Shown piece by piece: positions 32,235 to 41,329 of a stretch of 64,000 nt of DNA (its first letter is position 1; each line of letters opens with the position of its first letter). Origin of the DNA: Jiangella mangrovi (lineage in GTDB: Bacteria > Actinomycetota > Actinomycetes > Jiangellales > Jiangellaceae); assembly GCF_014204975.1 (NCBI RefSeq), contig NZ_JACHMM010000001.1:4960001-5024000 (forward strand). The letters run 5' to 3'. Made by a program: the position numbers and the translations under genes. The notes under the pieces were generated by a model. The model saw nothing but the letters and a program-made list of their open reading frames with translations, was not told the DNA's origin and did no database searches.

Positions 32235-33162
32235 CGGCGTCGAGCTCGTCGCGGGTGGGCGGGTTGGCCCCGGCGCGCGAGACGGTGACGGCGGCGGCCA
32301 TGGTCGCGCGGCGGACGACCCGCTCGACGACGTCGGCCGGCACCACCCGCAGCCGCCCACGCGCGGCGCCGCCGAGCAGCTCCTCGTGCCAGAGCCCGTC
32401 GAGCAGACCGGCGGTGAAGGAGTCGCCGGCGCCGACGGTGTCGGCGACCGTGACCGGCGCGGCCGGCACGTGCACCTCTCCCCCGCGGCTGACGGCGACG
32501 GCGCCCGCGCCGCCCAGCGTGACGACGACCAGCGCCGGCCCCAGCCGCAGCCAGTCGCGCGCGACCTCGAGCGGCGAGCGGCCGGGCGCCAGCCAGCCGG
32601 TGTCCTGGTCGCTGGCCTTGACGACGTCGCTGCCGGCCACCAGCCGCTCGACCCGCTCGCGCAGGTCGCCGGCCGGGCCCATGAGCGCGGGCCGGATGTT
32701 CGGGTCGTAGCTGACGGTGCTGCCCGCGCGGACGTCGCGCACCAGCCGCTCGACCGACGCGGCCCCCGGCGGCACCGTCGTCGCCAGTGAGCCGGTGTGC
32801 AGCACCAGCGGCGGCTCGCCGCCCAGCGCCACCGGGCCGAGGTCCCAGGTGAGGTCGAACTTGTAGTCGGCGGAGCCGTCGGCCCCGAGGCTCGCGACCG
32901 CCGTCGACGTCCGCGCCGCCCTCTCCTGCGTGCGCACCTCGACGCCGGCCGACGCCAGGTGCGCCCTGATGGCGTCGCCGTCGGCGTCGGCGCCCAGCTC
33001 GGTGACCAGCGCCGTCCGCCGCCCGAGCCGGCCGAGGCCGTAGGCGACGTTGGCCGGGCTGCCACCGGGATGTCGCGTCTCGGCACCGGAACGGCCGACG
33101 ATGACGTCGGTCAGTGCCTCCCCGACGACGACGGCGACCCCGGAGGCCTCGTCCGGCCTCAT
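32212..33162 (-). CDS. PfkB-family carbohydrate kinase (probable fructokinase)
   Basis: A 316-residue sugar kinase of the ribokinase fold. Signature 1 near the N-terminus is G-G-S-P-A-N-V-A-Y-G-L-G-R-L-G (33-47). Signature 2 with the catalytic aspartate is D-T-V-G-A-G-D-S-F-T-A-G (about 246-257). It lies in the LacI operon and is ATGA-coupled to the repressor gene. The divergent arm encodes a GH32 fructan hydrolase and a fructose-type importer, so a fructokinase is the best call. Its 3' end overlaps the ECF gene's end by 23 bases on the other strand. Confidence 0.88.
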   Translation of the reverse strand: MRPDEASGVAVVVGEALTDVIVGRSGAETRHPGGSPANVAYGLGRLGRRTALVTELGADADGDAIRAHLASAGVEVRTQERAARTSTAVASLGADGSADYKFDLTWDLGPVALGGEPPLVLHTGSLATTVPPGAASVERLVRDVRAGSTVSYDPNIRPALMGPAGDLRERVERLVAGSDVVKASDQDTGWLAPGRSPLEVARDWLRLGPALVVVTLGGAGAVAVSRGGEVHVPAAPVTVADTVGAGDSFTAGLLDGLWHEELLGGAARGRLRVVPADVVERVVRRATMAAAVTVSRAGANPPTRDELDAVSRVAGG

Positions 33163-34265
33163 GGAACCGCCGGAGGGATCTCGCCGGAGCCGCGCAGCAC
33201 CGTCGTCGTCGGCAGCAGGATGCGCTGCGGCCGGCCGCGGTCGCCGTCGAGCCGCTGGAACAGCAGCTCGGCCGCCACCCGGCCCATCTCGGCCGGGTTC
33301 TGCGCGATGACGCTGACCCGCGGCTTCAGCAGGTCGGCCAGCGGGAAGTCGTCGAAGCCGATGAGCGCGACGGAGGTCTCGAGCCCGAGGTCCTGCAGCG
33401 CCGTGATGGCCCCGATGGTGACGAGGTTCTGGCTGGCGAATACCGCCGTCGGGCCGTCGCCGTCGCCTGAGCCCCCGCCCGAACGCAGCAGCGCCGTCGT
33501 CGCCCGGGCCGCGTCGTCGACGGTGTGCAGGTCGTGGACGACCAGCGCGGGGTCGAGCGGCAGCCCGCGCTCCAGCAGCGCCCGCTGGTAGCCGGCGAAG
33601 CGCTGCTCCGCGGTCGGGATGCCCGCGAGGTCGCCGAGATAGGCGATGCGGCGGTGGCCGACGTCGGCGAGCTGGTGCACCGCCTGCCCGGCGCCGGCCT
33701 CGTTGTCGGACAGCACGCAGTCGGCGAGCAGGCCCTGCGGCTGGCGGTCGACGAACACCAGCGGCGTGCCGGCCTCCATCTCAGCGCGCAGGTAGCCCTG
33801 GTCCTCGCCGACCGGCGCGACGATGAGGCCGTCGACCCGGCGCTCGGTGAACGCCCGGACGAGGGCGCGTTCGCGCTGCTGGTCCTCGTCGACGCTGCCG
33901 GCGAGGATGAGCACCCGACGCTCGTTGGCGACGTCCTCGACGGCGCGCAGCAGCGCGCTGGAGAACGGGTTGGCGAGGTCCTCGAGGACGGTGCCGATGG
34001 CGGCGGTGCGGCCGCTGGACCGGCGCAGCGCGCTGGCCGACAGGTTGGGGCGGTAGTCGAGCCGGGTGATGGCCAGCCGCACGGCGTCGACCTTCTGCGG
34101 CGTGACGCCGTTCTCGCCGTTGACCACCCGCGAGACGGTCTTCATGCTGACGCCCGCCATGGCGGCGACGTCGCGCAGCGTCGCCCGCGGCCGGTACGGC
34201 ACGGCCGCCGGGTCGGCCTGCGCCGCCGCGTCGGCATGCGCCGCCGGATCGGCGTGTTCGGTCAT
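33159..34265 (-). CDS. LacI-family repressor of the fructan regulon
   Basis: A 368-residue regulator. An unusual alanine-rich N-terminal extension (A-H-A-D-A-A-A-Q-A-D-P-A-A, about 6-20) precedes the LacI DNA-binding block L-R-D-V-A-A-M-A-G-V-S-M-K-T-V-S-R-V-V-N-G. The periplasmic-binding-like ligand domain then carries GLIVAPVGEDQG and G-F-D-D-F-P. The gene is divergent from the GH32 gene; two near-identical inverted repeats of the form TGACAA-N2-TTGTCA lie in between (34344 and 34443), one nearer each arm. So it probably represses both arms and is relieved by a fructose derivative. The ATG at 34265 has GGGAGGGG close by. Confidence 0.92.
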   Translation of the reverse strand: MTEHADPAAHADAAAQADPAAVPYRPRATLRDVAAMAGVSMKTVSRVVNGENGVTPQKVDAVRLAITRLDYRPNLSASALRRSSGRTAAIGTVLEDLANPFSSALLRAVEDVANERRVLILAGSVDEDQQRERALVRAFTERRVDGLIVAPVGEDQGYLRAEMEAGTPLVFVDRQPQGLLADCVLSDNEAGAGQAVHQLADVGHRRIAYLGDLAGIPTAEQRFAGYQRALLERGLPLDPALVVHDLHTVDDAARATTALLRSGGGSGDGDGPTAVFASQNLVTIGAITALQDLGLETSVALIGFDDFPLADLLKPRVSVIAQNPAEMGRVAAELLFQRLDGDRGRPQRILLPTTTVLRGSGEIPPAVP

Positions 34266-34343
34266 GGGCCCCTCCCTTCGACACAGTATCCGGCACGGGT
34301 GGGACGGACGGGCGCTGCGCGCGACGCCCGCGCGCCGCCGCTT

Positions 34344-34357
34344 TGACAACATTGTCA
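34344..34357. promoter_or_regulatory. LacI operator, site 1
   Basis: TGACAA-CA-TTGTCA, perfect inverted repeat of LacI type in the divergent spacer. Read on the minus strand the 18 bases differ from site 2 in only one position. Confidence 0.75.
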
Positions 34358-34409
34358 GGCCGCCTCCTGGGCCGGAATCATCGCCCCGTAACACCGCAGA
34401 AAGCAAGTA

Positions 34410-34415
34410 TTGACA
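34410..34415 (+). promoter_or_regulatory. -35 element upstream of the GH32 operon
   Basis: TTGACA at 34410-34415. No good -10 follows at 17 bases, but AAACTC lies at 18; operator site 2 starts directly after it, which suits repression. Confidence 0.4.
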
Positions 34416-34442
34416 CGCGCGCCACGAACCTCCAAACTCCCC

Positions 34443-34456
34443 TGACAAGGTTGTCA
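34443..34456. promoter_or_regulatory. LacI operator, site 2
   Basis: TGACAA-GG-TTGTCA, 99 bases from site 1 centre to centre, in the opposite orientation and next to the GH32 promoter. The close match in both directions points to a single repressor. Confidence 0.75.
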
Positions 34457-34494
34457 AAGCCTGACCACGATCACTGGCAAGGGAGCTGGGACGT

Positions 34495-36456
34495 ATGCGC
34501 AGGAGAGTGCGGTCCGCTGTGGCGACGCTCGCCGCGGCCGCCGGCATCGCGGGCGTGATGGTGCAGACCGGGTCGGCGGGGACGGTGCAGGACTACCCGG
34601 AGTTCCCCTACCCCGTCACCAACTACCAGGAGGACAACCGGGGCCAGTTCCACTTCAGCGCGCGCGGCGGCTGGATCAACGACGTCAACGCGCCGCTGTA
34701 CTACGACGGCGAGTACCACCTCTACTACCAGCACAACCCGCACGGCCTGCAGTGGGACACCATGCACTGGGGGCACGCGACGAGCACCGACCTCGTGCAC
34801 TGGAAGCAGCAGCCGATCGCGCTCGAGCCCGGCGTCCACCCGGGTGACCTGTGGTCCGGCGGCGGCGTCGTCGACACCGGCAACGTCAGCGGCCTGAAGG
34901 ACGGCGACGACGACCCGATCGTCGTCTACTCCGGCACCAACGGCGTGCAGATCTTCTACTCCACCGACGGCGGCGACACGTTCCAGACCTACGACGGCGG
35001 CCGCAAGGTCGTCGTCCCGCAGGGCACCAGCCGCGACCCGAAGGTCTTCTGGGACGACGAGTCCGGTACCTGGGGCATGGTCGTCTGGTCCGACGCGCCG
35101 GGCGGCAACGGGGTGGACTTCTACACGTCGGCGAACCTGCTCGACTGGACCCACGCCTCGCGCTACGACGCCGACTGGCTGTTCGAGTGCCCCGACTTCG
35201 TGGCGATGCCGCTCGACGGCGACCCCGAGAACGTCCAGTGGGTGCTCAACGGCGGCGGCGGCGAGTACGTCGTCGGCGACTGGGACGGCACCACGTTCAC
35301 CACCACCCAGACCACGCCGCTGCAGTTCAACCAGGTCGACACCTACGCCGGCAGCAGCTACTACGCCGGGCTGACCTTCACGAACATGCCCGACGACCGC
35401 ATCGTGTCCATGGCCTGGCAGGGCCAGAACGGCGGCACGGTCTGGACCGGCAACCACACCTTCCCGGTCGAGATGCGCCTCGAGACCGTCGACGGCGCGC
35501 CGACGGTCCTGAGCACGCCGGTCGAGGAGATCGAGACCCTGCGCACCGACACGCAGACCTGGAAGGCGCGCATGCTCGACGGCGACCGCGCGGCCGCGCT
35601 GCTCGACGGCGTCGAGATGGACACCACCGAGATCGAGGCCGAGTTCGAGGTCATCGGCCGGACGGAGCCGCGCTTCGGCTTCCGCCTGGGCACCGGCGAC
35701 GACGGCTGGTTCGACCACGAGGTCGTCTACGACACCAAGACGCAGACGCTCGACGGCGTCCCGCTGCCGCTCGAGGACGGCAAGGTGAAGCTGCGGCTGC
35801 TGATCGACCGCGGCCAGCTCGAGATCTTCGGCAACGACGGCCGGCTGTACCGCAGCCTGAACGTCAACTTCGACAGCATGCCCGGCGGCGACACCATGGA
35901 CCTGTTCACCGACGGGAACGTGCGGCTGACCGGCATGACGGTGCACCGGCTCGGGTCCATCTGGGGCGGCGAGTCCACCTTCGAGTCGAACGTCGGCGGG
36001 CAGTGGTACACCGACTCCGGCGTGTGGTCCGACGCGTCCGGCGGCAAGAAGGGCACCAGCGGCGGCGACGCGTTCTACCTGAACACCGCCACCGGCACCG
36101 ACTTCACCTACGAGGCCGACGTCCGCCTCGACTCCGGCGTCGCCGCGGCGCTCACGTTCCGCTCCAACCGCGACGCCAGCCGGCACTACACCGCCAACGT
36201 CGACGCCCACGCCAACGTGATCAAGCTCTGGCGGCCGGGCCGCGACATCGCCACCTACCCGCTGGACGTCGAGTACGGACGCACCTATCACCTGAAAGTG
36301 GTGGCCGAGGGCTCCCGGATCCGGGTATACCTCGACGGCGGCGCGGAGCCCGTCATCGATGCCGTCGACGACACGATCCCCAGCGGCCAGTTCGGCCTCA
36401 ACGTGTTCAACGGCACCGCGGTCATCCAGAACGTCCAGGTCGGGCCGGTGCCCTGA
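34495..36456 (+). CDS. Secreted GH32 fructan hydrolase (levanase/inulinase-like)
   Basis: A 653-residue exported enzyme with a signal peptide (about 1-29). GH32 motifs are clear: W-I-N-D-V-N-A (60-66), with nucleophile Asp63 (the family usually has WMNDPNG), R-D-P-K-V-F at 180-185 (transition-state stabiliser), and E-C-P-D at 231-234 with acid/base Glu231. After the five-bladed propeller comes the C-terminal beta-sandwich. The extra 180 residues at the C-terminus look like a LamG/DUF1080-type jelly roll (Y-E-A-D-V-R-L-D-S-G near 535), probably sugar-binding. It leads the LacI-regulated operon with a fructose-type importer. Substrate is most likely levan or inulin. Confidence 0.92.
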   Translation: MRRRVRSAVATLAAAAGIAGVMVQTGSAGTVQDYPEFPYPVTNYQEDNRGQFHFSARGGWINDVNAPLYYDGEYHLYYQHNPHGLQWDTMHWGHATSTDLVHWKQQPIALEPGVHPGDLWSGGGVVDTGNVSGLKDGDDDPIVVYSGTNGVQIFYSTDGGDTFQTYDGGRKVVVPQGTSRDPKVFWDDESGTWGMVVWSDAPGGNGVDFYTSANLLDWTHASRYDADWLFECPDFVAMPLDGDPENVQWVLNGGGGEYVVGDWDGTTFTTTQTTPLQFNQVDTYAGSSYYAGLTFTNMPDDRIVSMAWQGQNGGTVWTGNHTFPVEMRLETVDGAPTVLSTPVEEIETLRTDTQTWKARMLDGDRAAALLDGVEMDTTEIEAEFEVIGRTEPRFGFRLGTGDDGWFDHEVVYDTKTQTLDGVPLPLEDGKVKLRLLIDRGQLEIFGNDGRLYRSLNVNFDSMPGGDTMDLFTDGNVRLTGMTVHRLGSIWGGESTFESNVGGQWYTDSGVWSDASGGKKGTSGGDAFYLNTATGTDFTYEADVRLDSGVAAALTFRSNRDASRHYTANVDAHANVIKLWRPGRDIATYPLDVEYGRTYHLKVVAEGSRIRVYLDGGAEPVIDAVDDTIPSGQFGLNVFNGTAVIQNVQVGPVP

Positions 36457-36514
36457 CCGTCGACGTCCCCACCCCTCTGATGCAGAGCAGCACCCGAGCA
36501 GAAGGAAGATCGTC

Positions 36515-37600
36515 ATGACCCACCCCCGACGCCGGCTCGCCGTGGCGGGAGCCCTCGCCGTCGCCACCGCACTCGCCGTCACCGCCTGCGGCTCCGACGA
36601 CGACGGCGGCACCACCGCCGCGGGCGAGGGCGACTCCGTCGCCGTCACCCTCATCACCAAGGACTCGATCAACCCGTTCTTCGTCGCCATGCAGGACGGC
36701 GCGAAGGAGGTCGCCGAGACCGAGAACGTCGACCTCACCATCGCGGCCGGCGCCGAGGACGGTGACGAGGAGGGCCAGATCCAGGCCATCGAGAACGCCA
36801 TCGCCGCCGGCGAGCAGGGCATCCTCATCGTGCCCAACGGCCCCGGCGTCAACCCGGCCATCGAGCGGGCCCGCGACGCCGGCCTGTTCGTCATCGCGCT
36901 GGACACCCCGCCCGACCCGGCCGACATCGTCGACATCACGTTCGCAACGGACAACTTCGAGGCCGGCGAGCTGATCGGCCAGTGGGCGGCGGCGCAGCTG
37001 GGCGGCGAGCCCGCCACCATCGCGCTGCTCGACCTGTTCAACGACAAGATCGTGTCGGTCGACTACAACCGCGACCAGGGCTTCCTGTCCGGCATGGGCA
37101 TCGAGCTCGGCGACGACAAGCGCAACGGCGACGAGCCCGCGACCGGCAACTACTCCGGCGGCACGTACGAGATCGTCTGCAACGAGCCGACCGGCGGCGC
37201 CGAGGACGGTGGCCGCACGGCCATGGAGAACTGCCTGACCCGCAACCCCGACGTCAACGTCGTCTACACGATCAACGAGCCGTCCGCCGCGGGTGCGTAC
37301 GCCGCGCTCGAGGCGGCCGGCGTCGCCGAGGACGTGCTCATCGTCTCCGTCGACGGCGGCTGCGACGGCGTGCAGGCGGTGAAGGACGGCCGCATCGGCG
37401 CGACGTCGCAGCAGTACCCGCTGCTCATGGCGTCCGAGGGCGTCAAGGCGATCGCCGACATCGCCCGCGGCGGCGAGGCCCCGCAGCCCAGCGACGGCCT
37501 CGACTTCTTCAACACCGGGGTCGCGCTGGTGACGGACACGCCGGCGGACGGCGTCGAGAGCATCGACACGACCGAGGGCGCGGACAAGTGCTGGGGCTGA
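36515..37600 (+). CDS. Fructose/ribose-type ABC transporter substrate-binding lipoprotein
   Basis: A 361-residue receptor of the periplasmic-binding family 4 (RbsB/FrcB-like). The signal ends at the lipobox A-V-T-A-C (about 20-24). The mature domain begins V-A-V-T-L-I-T-K-D-S-I-N-P-F-F-V, followed by G-I-L-I-V-P-N-G-P-G-V-N-P, both typical of ribose/fructose-binding proteins; the pattern in the second lobe (DGGCDGVQAVKDGRIG in part) also fits. Its ATG at 36515 has GAAGGA. The permease GTG lies 13 bases before its stop. In this operon the cargo is probably fructose released by the GH32 enzyme. Confidence 0.9.
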   Translation: MTHPRRRLAVAGALAVATALAVTACGSDDDGGTTAAGEGDSVAVTLITKDSINPFFVAMQDGAKEVAETENVDLTIAAGAEDGDEEGQIQAIENAIAAGEQGILIVPNGPGVNPAIERARDAGLFVIALDTPPDPADIVDITFATDNFEAGELIGQWAAAQLGGEPATIALLDLFNDKIVSVDYNRDQGFLSGMGIELGDDKRNGDEPATGNYSGGTYEIVCNEPTGGAEDGGRTAMENCLTRNPDVNVVYTINEPSAAGAYAALEAAGVAEDVLIVSVDGGCDGVQAVKDGRIGATSQQYPLLMASEGVKAIADIARGGEAPQPSDGLDFFNTGVALVTDTPADGVESIDTTEGADKCWG

Positions 37601-38628
37601 CCACCGAGCCCGGCGGTCAGGGTGGGGCGGCGGCGGAGCTGGAGCGCCGCCGCCGCGCCCCCGCGCAACGCGTCCAGCACGTCCTGCACACCCACCCGGC
37701 GCTCAGCCCGGCGATCATCCTGCTGCTGACGTGCATCGCGTTCACCCTGCTCAACGACCGGTTCGCCGCGCCCGCCGCGCTGTCGCTGCTGATCCAGCAG
37801 ACGGCGGTCGTGGCGGCGCTGGCGATCGGGCAGACGCTGATCATCCTCACCGCCGGCATCGACCTGTCCGTCGGCGCCATCGCGGTGCTCTCGTCCATGC
37901 TGGCCGCCCTGCTCGCCGCCGAGCAGGGCGTGCCGGCGCCCATCGCGCTGGTCATCGGCGTCGCGGCCGGCCTGGCGGCGGGCAGCCTCAACGGGCTGCT
38001 GGTCACCCGGGTCGGGCTGCCGCCGTTCATCGTCACGCTCGGCACGCTCAGCGTCTTCACCGCCGTCGTGCTCATCTACACCGGCGGGCAGAGCGTGCCC
38101 GGCGCCGACCTGCCGGACCTGCTGAGCTGGACCGGCACGACGTTCCCCATCGGCGACTTCCGGCTGACGTACGGCGTCGTCATCGTCGCGCTCATGTACG
38201 TGGTCGTCGGCTGGGCGCTGAGCCAGACCGCGTGGGGCCGGCACGTGTACGCCGTCGGCGACGACTCCGACGCGGCGCGGCTGGCCGGCATCCGGGTCAG
38301 CCGGGTGCTGTTCAGCGTGTACGCCGTCGCCGGCCTCATCTACGGGCTGGCCGCGTGGGTGCTGATCGGGCGGGCGGGGGCGGCGAGCCCGAACGCCATC
38401 GCCGACGCCAACCTCGAGTCGATCACCGCGGTCGTCATCGGCGGGACCAGCCTGTTCGGCGGCCGCGGCGGCATCGTGGGGACGCTGCTCGGCGCGCTGA
38501 TCGTGCAGTCGTTCGCCATCGGGCTGTCGCTGGCCGGCGTCGACGACCAGTACCGCCTGCTCGCCGTCGGCATCCTCGTCATCGCGGCGGTGTCGGTCGA
38601 CCAGTGGATCAGGAGGGTGCGGGCATGA
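37588..38628 (+). CDS. Fructose/ribose-type ABC transporter permease
   Basis: A 346-residue membrane protein with about eight to ten helices. It has a cytoplasmic Arg-rich start (E-R-R-R-R-A-P), T-A-G-I-D-L-S-V-G (about 95-103), typical of RbsC/FrcC, and A-G-I-R-V-S-R-V plus G-G-T-S-L-F-G-G-R-G (near 290) as in this family. GTG 37588 overlaps the binding-protein gene by 13 bases and has GAGGG nine bases upstream. Its stop TGA overlaps an ATG (38625) that has a strong ribosome site, the natural start of the next gene. Confidence 0.9.
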   Translation: MLGLTTEPGGQGGAAAELERRRRAPAQRVQHVLHTHPALSPAIILLLTCIAFTLLNDRFAAPAALSLLIQQTAVVAALAIGQTLIILTAGIDLSVGAIAVLSSMLAALLAAEQGVPAPIALVIGVAAGLAAGSLNGLLVTRVGLPPFIVTLGTLSVFTAVVLIYTGGQSVPGADLPDLLSWTGTTFPIGDFRLTYGVVIVALMYVVVGWALSQTAWGRHVYAVGDDSDAARLAGIRVSRVLFSVYAVAGLIYGLAAWVLIGRAGAASPNAIADANLESITAVVIGGTSLFGGRGGIVGTLLGALIVQSFAIGLSLAGVDDQYRLLAVGILVIAAVSVDQWIRRVRA

Positions 38629-38664
38629 CGACGACGCAGACGGCGGCTGGCCGCCCGGGGACTG

Positions 38665-39390
<726 letters not shown>

Positions 39391-39411
39391 CGGGCCTTAC
39401 ACTCTGGTGCC

Positions 39412-40071
39412 GTGATGGCTGAGTCGGGGGGTCGGCTGCGACGGGTGGTCCGGGGAGCCTCGCGCCAGCACCTGACGCTGGCCGGCAGCGCGGCGGGCGC
39501 CGTCGCGCTGACCGTGCTCGTGGCCGGCGGCTTCGACCCCACGGAGAAGACCGCCGCCGAGGTCGCGCCGCTGGCCGAGGGCGACACCGTCGACGTCGGC
39601 CCGTTCATCGTCACCATCGAGCGCATGCGCGTGGTCGACGAGCTACCCGGCGTCTCCGAGGGCGACGACGAGACCCGCGTACTCGCCGTCGTCGCGACGG
39701 TCGAGGCGACCGGAACGAAGACCCAGTACGGCTACCTGCTGAACGAGAGCGTGACCCTCGACGGCATGCCCGGCGTGCCGTCGTACGAGGTCCCCGGCCG
39801 CACACGCGACCCCGAGGAGACCGTGTCGGCCGAGGGCGCCTACGTCATGGCCGACGGCTCCGTCCTCGACGCGATCCAGCCCGGCCTCGAGTACGAGGTC
39901 GCGCTGGTGTGGGAGCAGGACGCCCGGGCCGACGTGCCGGCCGAGGCGCGGCTCGTGCTGGTCGGGCACACGCTGCGGCAGAGCTCCATCGACCACACCG
40001 ACGAGTGGCTCGACCCGCTGCCCATCGCGGCCGGCGACCTCGCGGTCAGCGAGCCCGAGGGTGACTCCTGA
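39412..40071 (+). CDS. Membrane-anchored extracellular protein of unknown function, gene 1 of 3
   Basis: A 219-residue protein with a basic start, one membrane segment (about 25-43, L-A-G-S-A-A-G-A-V-A-L-T-V-L-V-A-G) and an extracellular beta-rich domain. That domain reads like the DUF4352 class: a strand set around V-D-V-G-P-F-I-V-T-I-E-R, then V-L-A-V-V-A-T-V-E-A-T-G. TACACT (39398-39403) lies 8 bases before GTG 39412, which suggests a leaderless start; ATG 39415 is the alternative. It is the first of three genes joined by overlaps (TGATG at the end). I do not recognise a function. Confidence 0.75.
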   Translation: MMAESGGRLRRVVRGASRQHLTLAGSAAGAVALTVLVAGGFDPTEKTAAEVAPLAEGDTVDVGPFIVTIERMRVVDELPGVSEGDDETRVLAVVATVEATGTKTQYGYLLNESVTLDGMPGVPSYEVPGRTRDPEETVSAEGAYVMADGSVLDAIQPGLEYEVALVWEQDARADVPAEARLVLVGHTLRQSSIDHTDEWLDPLPIAAGDLAVSEPEGDS

Positions 40072-40706
40072 TGGGCGGCGCCCGGCGCGTGGCGCGTCCG
40101 CCGGTGGGGCGGTTCGCTCGCATGTCCCGGCAGACCGCGTTCGCCGTGCTGCTGGTCGCGGCGCTGGCGACCGGCCGCGCCGTCCAGGGCCTGATGCCGG
40201 CCGAGACCGCGGCGTCCGAGCCGTTCGAACGGGCCGGCGCCGTCGGCGAGCCGATCGAGACCCGCTGGGGCACCGTCGAGGTCACCGCCGTCGACGGCTC
40301 CACCCGGATCGTCGACTCCGCCGGCACCGGGCGCATCAGTGCCGGTGTCTACGTCGTCGTCGACTGGACGTACACCGCGGCCGGCGAGCCGCAGATCCCG
40401 GCGTACGTGGCGATCCGCGACGGCGAGGGCCGGGTGTTCCGCTCCGGCAGCCAGCGCAACCCGTACAGCTCCGGCGGCGCGGCACAGCCCGGCATCACGC
40501 GACAGCTGGCCACCGCCATCGAGGTGCCCGCCGACGCCGTCGCCGGGGCGCACCTGGTCATTGCTCTGCCCGACAACGACGAGGACCACCGGCGCGACGA
40601 CATCGCCGTCGTCGACCTCGGGCTCACCGCGGACGACGCCGAGGCGTATGCGGCGGCCGAGGAGCCGCTCGAGGTCGCCGATCCGGTCGACGGAGGTGCG
40701 TCGTGA
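40071..40706 (+). CDS. Membrane-anchored extracellular protein of unknown function, gene 2 of 3
   Basis: A 211-residue protein that shares its first base with the last base of the previous stop (TGATG). It has one N-terminal membrane segment (about 22-40, A-F-A-V-L-L-V-A-A-L-A-T-G) and then a beta-sandwich-like domain. The core V-V-V-D-W-T-Y-T-A-A-G-E-P and F-R-S-G-S-Q-R-N-P-Y is followed by a P-G-I-T-R segment, matching the general pattern of DUF4352/telokin-like domains (a 'pG' turn before the last strands). The C-terminus is acidic. The third gene overlaps it by GTGA. Function unknown; sequence similarity to gene 1 is only at the level of layout. Confidence 0.75.
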   Translation: MGGARRVARPPVGRFARMSRQTAFAVLLVAALATGRAVQGLMPAETAASEPFERAGAVGEPIETRWGTVEVTAVDGSTRIVDSAGTGRISAGVYVVVDWTYTAAGEPQIPAYVAIRDGEGRVFRSGSQRNPYSSGGAAQPGITRQLATAIEVPADAVAGAHLVIALPDNDEDHRRDDIAVVDLGLTADDAEAYAAAEEPLEVADPVDGGAS

Positions 40707-41329
40707 GGTCGCCGGGCTGGTGGCGGCGCAACCGCTGGGGCCTGCTCGTGCTGCCGGTGGCGGCGGCCGCGGCGCTGGCGGCGGCCTCGTACCGCGTCGA
40801 GACGCAGTGGTGGCTGGAGAAGCCGCGCGACCTGCAGCACGGGGAGCAGGGCGAGTGGGTGACGTTCTCGTCCAGCCAGTACGACCGCACCGGCGACGTG
40901 CCGTTCAGCGTGCGAGTGCGCCTCGACGGCGTCCGCCCGGCCACGGAGCTGTTCGGCCCGGTCAGCGACGACGACGTGCTGGACCCGCCCGCGGGGGTGC
41001 AGGCGCTCGCCGTCGACCTGACGCTGGCGGCACCTTCGGACGTCCCGCTGACCGGCTGCTCCCTGGTGCTGCGCGACGCCGAGGGCACCGAGTACGCCTA
41101 CGAGATCTCGTCGCCGACGATCCGCAGCCAGGCGACGTCGCCGTGCGTGCCGCCGGACGCGCGCGGGCCGGAGCTCGACCTCATCGAGGGCCTCGACCCC
41201 GACACCGGCCCGACCCGCCCCGACGAGTGGACGGTCAGCCCCGTCGTCCTGCTGCCCGACGGCGTCGAGGTGACCGACGTGCGGCTCAGCTGGGGCCCGC
41301 CGGACGGGCTGTTGATCACCGTATCCTGA
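40703..41329 (+). CDS. Membrane-anchored extracellular protein of unknown function, gene 3 of 3
   Basis: A 208-residue protein with an Arg/Trp-rich start (W-W-R-R-N-R-W), one membrane segment (about 12-28) and an extracellular beta domain. It reads D-V-P-F-S-V-R-V-R-L-D-G, A-V-D-L-T-L-A-A-P-S-D, then a likely disulfide between the cysteines in T-G-C-S-L-V-L and S-P-C-V-P. GTG 40703 overlaps the previous stop (GTGA). Its 3' end overlaps the convergent membrane-protein gene by 14 bases. The three genes are translationally coupled, so the products may work together; nothing in sequence indicates the activity. Confidence 0.75.
   Translation: MRSPGWWRRNRWGLLVLPVAAAAALAAASYRVETQWWLEKPRDLQHGEQGEWVTFSSSQYDRTGDVPFSVRVRLDGVRPATELFGPVSDDDVLDPPAGVQALAVDLTLAAPSDVPLTGCSLVLRDAEGTEYAYEISSPTIRSQATSPCVPPDARGPELDLIEGLDPDTGPTRPDEWTVSPVVLLPDGVEVTDVRLSWGPPDGLLITVS

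Noticed and set aside
34471..37047. Antisense frame over GH32 and the binding protein
   Set aside because: Sense genes have complete GH32 and binding-protein signatures with ribosome sites.
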